A stretch of 18,320 bases of DNA from Clostridium sp. CAG:1013. GTDB lineage: Bacteria; Bacillota; Clostridia; Oscillospirales; Acutalibacteraceae. This document shows positions 16,101-18,320 of this stretch, one piece after another (position 1 is the stretch's first letter; each line of letters starts with the position of its first letter). The notes beneath the pieces are model-generated. The model saw only the letters and a list, made by a program, of their open reading frames with translations. It had not been told where the DNA came from and did no database searches. The position numbers and the translations under genes were made by a program. The stretch lies in NCBI GenBank assembly GCA_000432995.1, contig HF972613.1:9204-27523 (forward strand), written 5' to 3'.

Positions 16101-18189
16101 CGGAGAGAACTTTGCCTCTGCCCTGGTGGAGGATTTGCCGGGTATTACTGGCCGACAGTACCGAGCAGTGGAGCTCCAACCTGAACCGGATGATGGGTAC
16201 GACTTCGCGGATATTGGTCAGTACATCGTGGAGGACGGCGAAACATACTACACTGGATATGAGGTGGAGTATGGCACGAATCCTGTAGAGGGGACTGATC
16301 CCGAGTTTGCTACAACCGCCACCAACACCCTGCAAACCACCAAGGTTTACGGGGAGAAAAAGTGGCAGCCGTACAACCAGACCACCTATCCTTCCGTTCG
16401 CCTGCAGCTGCAATATTTGGCAGCTAATGGTACAACATGGGACGACCTTGGGGCGGCTGTGACTTTGAATGGTGAAGAAACTCCTGTTCATTGGGAGCAT
16501 GTGTGGGAAAATCTGCCCCTGTACCTGCCTGGCAGCAAGTATGACGTGGAAAAAGGTGAAGCGACCCAATATCGTGTCATTGAACTAACTGGCAGCGGGT
16601 ATGAGCAGGTAGGGGAGCCTGCCGAGTCTAAAACGGATGACGGTTACAACAAGTTTACCTTCACCAACAAGCTGGTTCGGAATTTCGCGGTTAAAAAAGT
16701 GTGGAACAGCGCCCCTGCCCAGTCTGAAAACTGGCAGGTGACTGTTGGGCTGTATCGTACATCCGGCACGTTTAACTCGGAAAATCCTGATTTCAGCGAT
16801 GCATACCAAGTGAACGACGTAGATGGGAATCACCTGACCTGCACTCTGTCCAAGGACAATGCCTGGGCCCACACCTTTACGGGTCTGGACGAATACGATG
16901 AAAACGGCAGCAAATACACCTACTACGCAAAGGAATTGTTGGTGGATACAGATCCCAGTTCTCAGGGCGGTGAAGTGACTGTTTCCAACAACACCTTCCA
17001 GGTGACTGTGAATGACGAGAGCGTGGAGTTCGTGGTGGAGTATGACCATAAAGCGGAGGGCACCACTGTTACCAACCGGGTCATGGGTCAGCTGGCGGTG
17101 GAGAAATTCTGGTGGGATACAGGCGTGGAGGATCAGCGGCAAGAGATCACTGTTGGATTGTATATCGAGAACGCTGATGGTACGCTCACGGCTGTGAATC
17201 AACCGGGCACCACCAATCACTACATTCTGAAATTGAACAGCGACAACGATTGGAAAGAAGTGTTCGCCGGTCTGGACGAGTACGATGCTTCCGGTCAAAA
17301 GATCCACTACGTGGTACGTGAACTGGATAGTGACGGTAAACCCATAAACGAAAGCGACCAGTGGAACGACTATGATGTCTTTTACGAAGGCACAGGAGAA
17401 ATCCATAACTTGCTGTATGGCAAGCTGAAGATTTCCAAGACGGTATCCAGAGGCGACAAAGACAAAGAATTCCACTTTGGCGTAACGTTTACGTATCCTG
17501 GGGACATGCCGCTGGCCGGGATCCCTGCAACGTACACCTACACGGTATACAAGCTTAAGCCCAGTGAGGATCCTGGTGCGGAACCGGGGACCATGGTGGA
17601 ATCCCCTGTTGTGGAGGATGTTCCTCTGGACAAAGCTGGTGGGACCATCACTTTGAAGCACGGCCAGTGGGCTGTGATTGAAGGAATCCCTGGAGGGACC
17701 AGCTATCAGGTAACTGAGCAGGAAGCCAATCAAGACGGCTACAACACTACTGTCAGCGGCCAGAGTGGGACTATCAATGTGGTCAATACGGCGGAAGCGG
17801 CATTTGTAAATGACCGTCCCGGTGGTGGAGTAACTCCTACTCCCACCCCCAAGCCTACCCCCACACCTGAGACTTCCCCCAGCCCTGAACCTAGCGGGAG
17901 CCCCGAACCCAGTGGAAGTCCTGAGCCTAGTGAAACACCAGAGCCCAGCTCGACTCCGGAACCTGGAACGAGTCCCTCGCCCGGGACAAGTCCCTCTCCT
18001 GGAACAAGCCCACAGCCTGGAACTCCCACACCGACGAATACACCTACACCGGATGGCGGAACGCCCACCACAGGTGACCCAACTCAGACAGCTCTCTTTG
18101 GAATGTTAGCTGCGTTGGCTTTGGCGGGATTGGGAATGCTTTGGCTGACCAGGCCCCGAGGACCGAAACCGAGACACATGAGAAAATGA
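10078..18189 (+). CDS. Giant Cna-B-repeat cell-wall surface protein (predicted adhesin)
   Basis: This 2703-residue secreted protein starts with a signal peptide (MKKKR, hydrophobic core to about residue 27, likely cleavage near IAQA). Next come an unrecognised head (about 32-362), about 15 Cna-B-like modules (363-2581), a Pro/Thr/Ser stalk (2586-2661), the sorting-like motif TPTTGD (2662-2667), a membrane helix (about 2672-2691) and a basic tail RPRGPKPRHMRK. Cna-B domains form stiff rods on Gram-positive surfaces, locked by internal Lys-Asn isopeptide bonds catalysed by a Glu; sortase links the C-terminus to the wall or a pilus. Most modules show the pattern K-W, then PKYD or similar, then a Glu in the next strand, then a final N. 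The start at 10078 has AGGAGGG seven bases upstream; the earlier in-frame start at 10039 lacks this and would spoil the signal peptide. Adhesion to host or diet polymers is inference; the ligand is unknown. Confidence 0.93.
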   Translation: MKKKRLFGLLIVVCFLFVGLAAGLIAQAVGAGRNDLGDGRITKNVHWQDNNNESERRPATGEFPAPVLTVTVGGQTYTEQQAEEAGILKQLLDQLQLSAWPEAAVSETGVGVWTVQYTDLPRKAYDKDQLDEDGKPNLNDPDDPESGTVAPSLDVTWDAAPSDVDGYETIYAGTATGGGGMQVGEDDWYYLLDANLTFTLDLRRGAVKSLPGITQAILEEFVLQASFELDAEGNPEWRDIKLSDFEKIEYATVTFQVKNENGEWEDCDFGASYDEVYDDVRMAVTIPRYTINGSYVTYRVSEASDDTTESKKLDYDLEDVTGSSEDYFAISYDNTHATNHGGYTDGAYDGGSVILTLTGTVDYKAQKVWQDNGDNQDRPEVEFQLWRYRAGEDINSAAAVRDSKGDVYSITIEAGSQEESVALSFPDEESAETLPKYDAEGHRYIYVVKETGLTSGYSQVFGTVDDNGSVSGDVVLDLDKETGLVTADGIRESGNTYLYNGGTLNNVRSGSVEVPATKTWNASAFQAGFDGVTVELTLQCRLAGPDGGWIDVKDSDGNLVTLTMTDFTSENLSGLTDSASAPKYDNKGRELEYQWVETAVYQNGIDKLNDDGTFTLTQSGNIPQSEENPDTNRDVSYASVVTQGEDGETVITNSLTGSIYYQVDKWWAMTEEQVAEAGGEGALQADPANYYKGASDTWYTKLRGGEANFALYRLESGQAMDATSTPYLKFTMTADGVSITQGATDGAVVTVSKSENWFAQLDGLPEFDQGGRQYEYVLVELGATPTYDTSRYVPGYETTVYNPVEPGNALLILVQKQWIDDSDTDHRGAVKIGVYNKHTNDEVGSVTLDNGIWYDWVTVPYDPDSTEDGAIHGIKDVYLKETSVGTSEVSYQDLNGGDLDFSNWPNVTGYVTTNYHRYEVTYSDFKEIEGTSNSYQATVTNRRLGSVDVTVEKTWNSGDGTEAKALESALNAAGMSLALKLEFHPSTPSTTENGFAISYEGVKDDNMGDTVRVGGSEIVPIQNEQGAAVDAIQKVSVPKSEAEKKTKYYFHNLPKYDMTGTVVRYTVMEGLVDSSGQFYTFQEYSALDSKDSNLVNALENWSMTVTEGDYTASHGSMQGGQEESDAQQMLATNSLVGVKDVNWHKEWKDAYAYENGQRPDIYLDIYRKVHTAETNTQLELYQKDYHWVPGDGDAVNNWTAVLENLPKYDSLGYEIIYYAVERTVVDVTRFDYAPAQYWWKSGDTEVQIGSRVEVSNDEYTACLKNVVNQDGESGNPYGDDSGFNYALKEEGIFRNTLEGNPNLSGQKLWENVPKAFKMVDLPPVTFAVYRGLASDETVDTAVDPVATLKVTDWASAFENGSYQFLVAYEGDWSMEKENGSTVYTGVGTDNAGHTITVEADGTVTYDPDTSKPTPLPKYDENGQLYTYAMVEKSITLKKADGTFVEVDLTGLESDPNKELFNSIFSSASISAGTYLAKNSYILDQNGELTVQKWLKLTKEGEEYVYPAVTVELSRSYTGESDTPVSEVVGTHTWTSAEVKAAFEAQTSPADGWVLLDAYTFTDLPIYAVNGEQYTYTVTEQKDDFLEGYDTWAVASELPDATDRDKAMEGNMSDSVTGLHATEAVEGESDRVDATFINSYDIDAGGIVLKGTKVWDDWDNNQFRPTISNGSVTEITLTVKRHADSQPGQNNPIGEQTLESKKDYTVTWTEDADNKTWTYTIKAAGNSKLDQYAPNGMPWIYTVTEKMESPYDSIYSVSGGTKTFDASKAKGDPLTVESTSKITNTMKTNVSYKKTWQSGANENASLENFGEVTVTVKLQVKTQPNGTGNWSEWQDASTYSDLEKVLGNEYVYTATMSKSTGKWSGSFTSLPKAIVSQDGSHTLLQYRVVETEITYTLPEGAETKIRVTCDENGTYTLTPDSGTLITGVSSTGNNITNTLETVDLQVTKVWEDSNNHYNTRPEGDAADWETTFLVQYKDQDVGVWSAYLVNDPDRAGGTIPLLVTVSGADGENFASALVEDLPGITGRQYRAVELQPEPDDGYDFADIGQYIVEDGETYYTGYEVEYGTNPVEGTDPEFATTATNTLQTTKVYGEKKWQPYNQTTYPSVRLQLQYLAANGTTWDDLGAAVTLNGEETPVHWEHVWENLPLYLPGSKYDVEKGEATQYRVIELTGSGYEQVGEPAESKTDDGYNKFTFTNKLVRNFAVKKVWNSAPAQSENWQVTVGLYRTSGTFNSENPDFSDAYQVNDVDGNHLTCTLSKDNAWAHTFTGLDEYDENGSKYTYYAKELLVDTDPSSQGGEVTVSNNTFQVTVNDESVEFVVEYDHKAEGTTVTNRVMGQLAVEKFWWDTGVEDQRQEITVGLYIENADGTLTAVNQPGTTNHYILKLNSDNDWKEVFAGLDEYDASGQKIHYVVRELDSDGKPINESDQWNDYDVFYEGTGEIHNLLYGKLKISKTVSRGDKDKEFHFGVTFTYPGDMPLAGIPATYTYTVYKLKPSEDPGAEPGTMVESPVVEDVPLDKAGGTITLKHGQWAVIEGIPGGTSYQVTEQEANQDGYNTTVSGQSGTINVVNTAEAAFVNDRPGGGVTPTPTPKPTPTPETSPSPEPSGSPEPSGSPEPSETPEPSSTPEPGTSPSPGTSPSPGTSPQPGTPTPTNTPTPDGGTPTTGDPTQTALFGMLAALALAGLGMLWLTRPRGPKPRHMRK
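10171..11163 (+). other. N-terminal head region of the surface protein
   Basis: Residues 32-362 match no family I recognise. The beginning (ITKNVHWQDNNNE, RRP, then VWTVQYTDLPRKAYD) echoes a Cna-B module, and TYRVSEASDD near residue 310 offers a candidate Glu. The expected closing Asn is replaced (end LTLTGTVD). It may be an enlarged, degenerate Cna-B pair or a separate ligand-binding head. It holds one cysteine (WEDCDFGA) and no thioester-type Cys-Gln arrangement that I could identify. Confidence 0.55.
11164..17820 (+). repeat. Array of about 15 divergent Cna-B-like modules
   Basis: Approximate first residues of the modules: 363, 511, 658, 808, 946, 1138, 1300, 1485, 1643, 1788, 1941, 2088, 2202, 2338 and 2449. 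In each, an early Lys precedes or adjoins a Trp (AQKVW, ATKTW, VDKWW, VQKQW, VEKTW, HKEW, GQKLW, VQKWL, TKVW, KKTW, TKVW, EKKW, KKVW, VEKFW; SKTV in the last). A late Glu follows (for example VVKETG, VTVTEQK-type, AVERT, VIELT, VRELD), and a terminal Asn closes the module (NNV, TNS, YNP, TNR, TNS, RNT, KNS, INS, TNT, TNT, TNT, TNK, TNR, HNL, VND). In module 1 these are about K367, E450 and N505/506. Module length varies from about 111 to 192 residues, longer than a basic Cna-B unit. The last module belongs to the type that closes many such proteins (KLKISKTV to AAFVNDRP). Confidence 0.82.
17833..18060 (+). repeat. Pro/Thr/Ser-rich wall-spanning stalk with short repeats
   Basis: Residues 2586-2661: TPTP repeats, then copies of EPSGSP and EPSxTP, then PGTSPSPGTSPSPGTSPQPG. 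At DNA level this is an imperfect 15-18 bp tandem repeat that could change in copy number. Such stalks carry the folded part through the peptidoglycan. Confidence 0.85.
18061..18186 (+). other. C-terminal sorting signal, TPTTGD variant
   Basis: TPTTGD (residues 2662-2667) sits where LPXTG is expected. It is followed by a hydrophobic stretch TALFGMLAALALAGLGMLWL and a basic end. The Leu of LPXTG is replaced by Thr. No sortase gene is in the window. Confidence 0.78.
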
Positions 18190-18203
18190 TCTGAGATAGG
18201 CAG

Positions 18204-18237
18204 CGCCGGCGGGAATGAGATGTCCCGCCGGCGTTTC
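18204..18237 (+). terminator. GC-rich hairpin after the surface-protein gene
   Basis: CGCCGGCGGGA (18204-18214) pairs perfectly with 18223-18233 around an 8-base loop, followed by only TTT. The short T-tract suggests a partial terminator or an mRNA-stabilising hairpin between two genes of one operon. Confidence 0.65.
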
Positions 18238-18259
18238 CAAAAGATAGGGGGGAGATAGA

Positions 18260-18320
18260 TTGAGAAGAGCCGCGAAAGGAAAAAGGTTTCCTTGGAGACC
18301 TGTGGCAGCCGTGTTGTGCG
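18260..18320 (+). CDS. Start of a probable secreted protein (partial, TTG start)
   Basis: AGGGGGGAG (18246-18254) lies five bases before a TTG at 18260 that opens a frame running to the end of the window: MRRAAKGKRFPWRPVAAVLC. A positive, Arg/Lys-rich start leading into a hydrophobic stretch fits a signal peptide or membrane anchor. Its place right after the surface-protein gene suggests a partner surface protein, pilin or sortase-related protein, but too little is visible to say. It is too short for a secure call. Confidence 0.5.
   Translation, partial: MRRAAKGKRFPWRPVAAVLC

Noticed and set aside
17739..18071. Minus-strand Gly/Val-rich 110-codon frame over the stalk
   Set aside because: It is a shadow of the Pro/Ser-rich repeat codons with no start signals.

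Overview
The window looks like the chromosome of a moderately GC-rich anaerobic gut Firmicute, plausibly of the Oscillospiraceae or a relative (inference). The signs are canonical sigma-A promoters with 17 bp spacers, strong AGGAGG-type ribosome binding sites, a BlaI-type repressor, an LplB-type sugar transporter and a Cna-B-rich wall-anchored surface protein. No RNA gene, insertion sequence, phage gene or CRISPR array was found.

Positions 1-2000 hold housekeeping and small genes. These are the end of 6-phosphofructokinase, a BlaI/MecI-family repressor broken by a one-base frameshift (minus strand), a 70-residue zinc-ribbon protein, and sfsA (minus strand). Clear hairpin terminators separate several of them.

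Positions 2001-9680 form a carbohydrate-utilisation locus. A LacI-family regulator (plus strand) converges on a minus-strand operon that runs from 7003 down to 3397: permease 1, permease 2, then a lipoprotein sugar-binding protein. Divergent from that operon is a GH31 alpha-glycosidase most like alpha-xylosidases of the YicI type. The space between operon and GH31 gene carries two near-palindromic LacI-type operators (core TTTANCGNTAAA) whose centres are 33 bp apart. The model is import of a glucoside or xyloside oligosaccharide, cleavage in the cytoplasm and control by the LacI protein. No transporter ATPase is encoded here. Permease 2 is split by a one-base loss inside its ATPase-coupling EAA loop. 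Both frameshifts in the window look like AAAA shortened to AAA in the coding strand.

After a strong terminator and about 400 bp of very AT-rich DNA comes the main object of the window, a 2703-residue secreted protein (10078-18189). It has a signal peptide, a roughly 320-residue unrecognised head, about 15 divergent Cna-B-like modules that each keep a candidate Lys/Glu/Asn isopeptide triad, a Pro/Thr/Ser stalk, and a non-canonical TPTTGD sorting signal with a transmembrane tail. A GC-rich hairpin and then a TTG-started, signal-peptide-like reading frame (from 18260) suggest that a second surface protein follows in the same operon.
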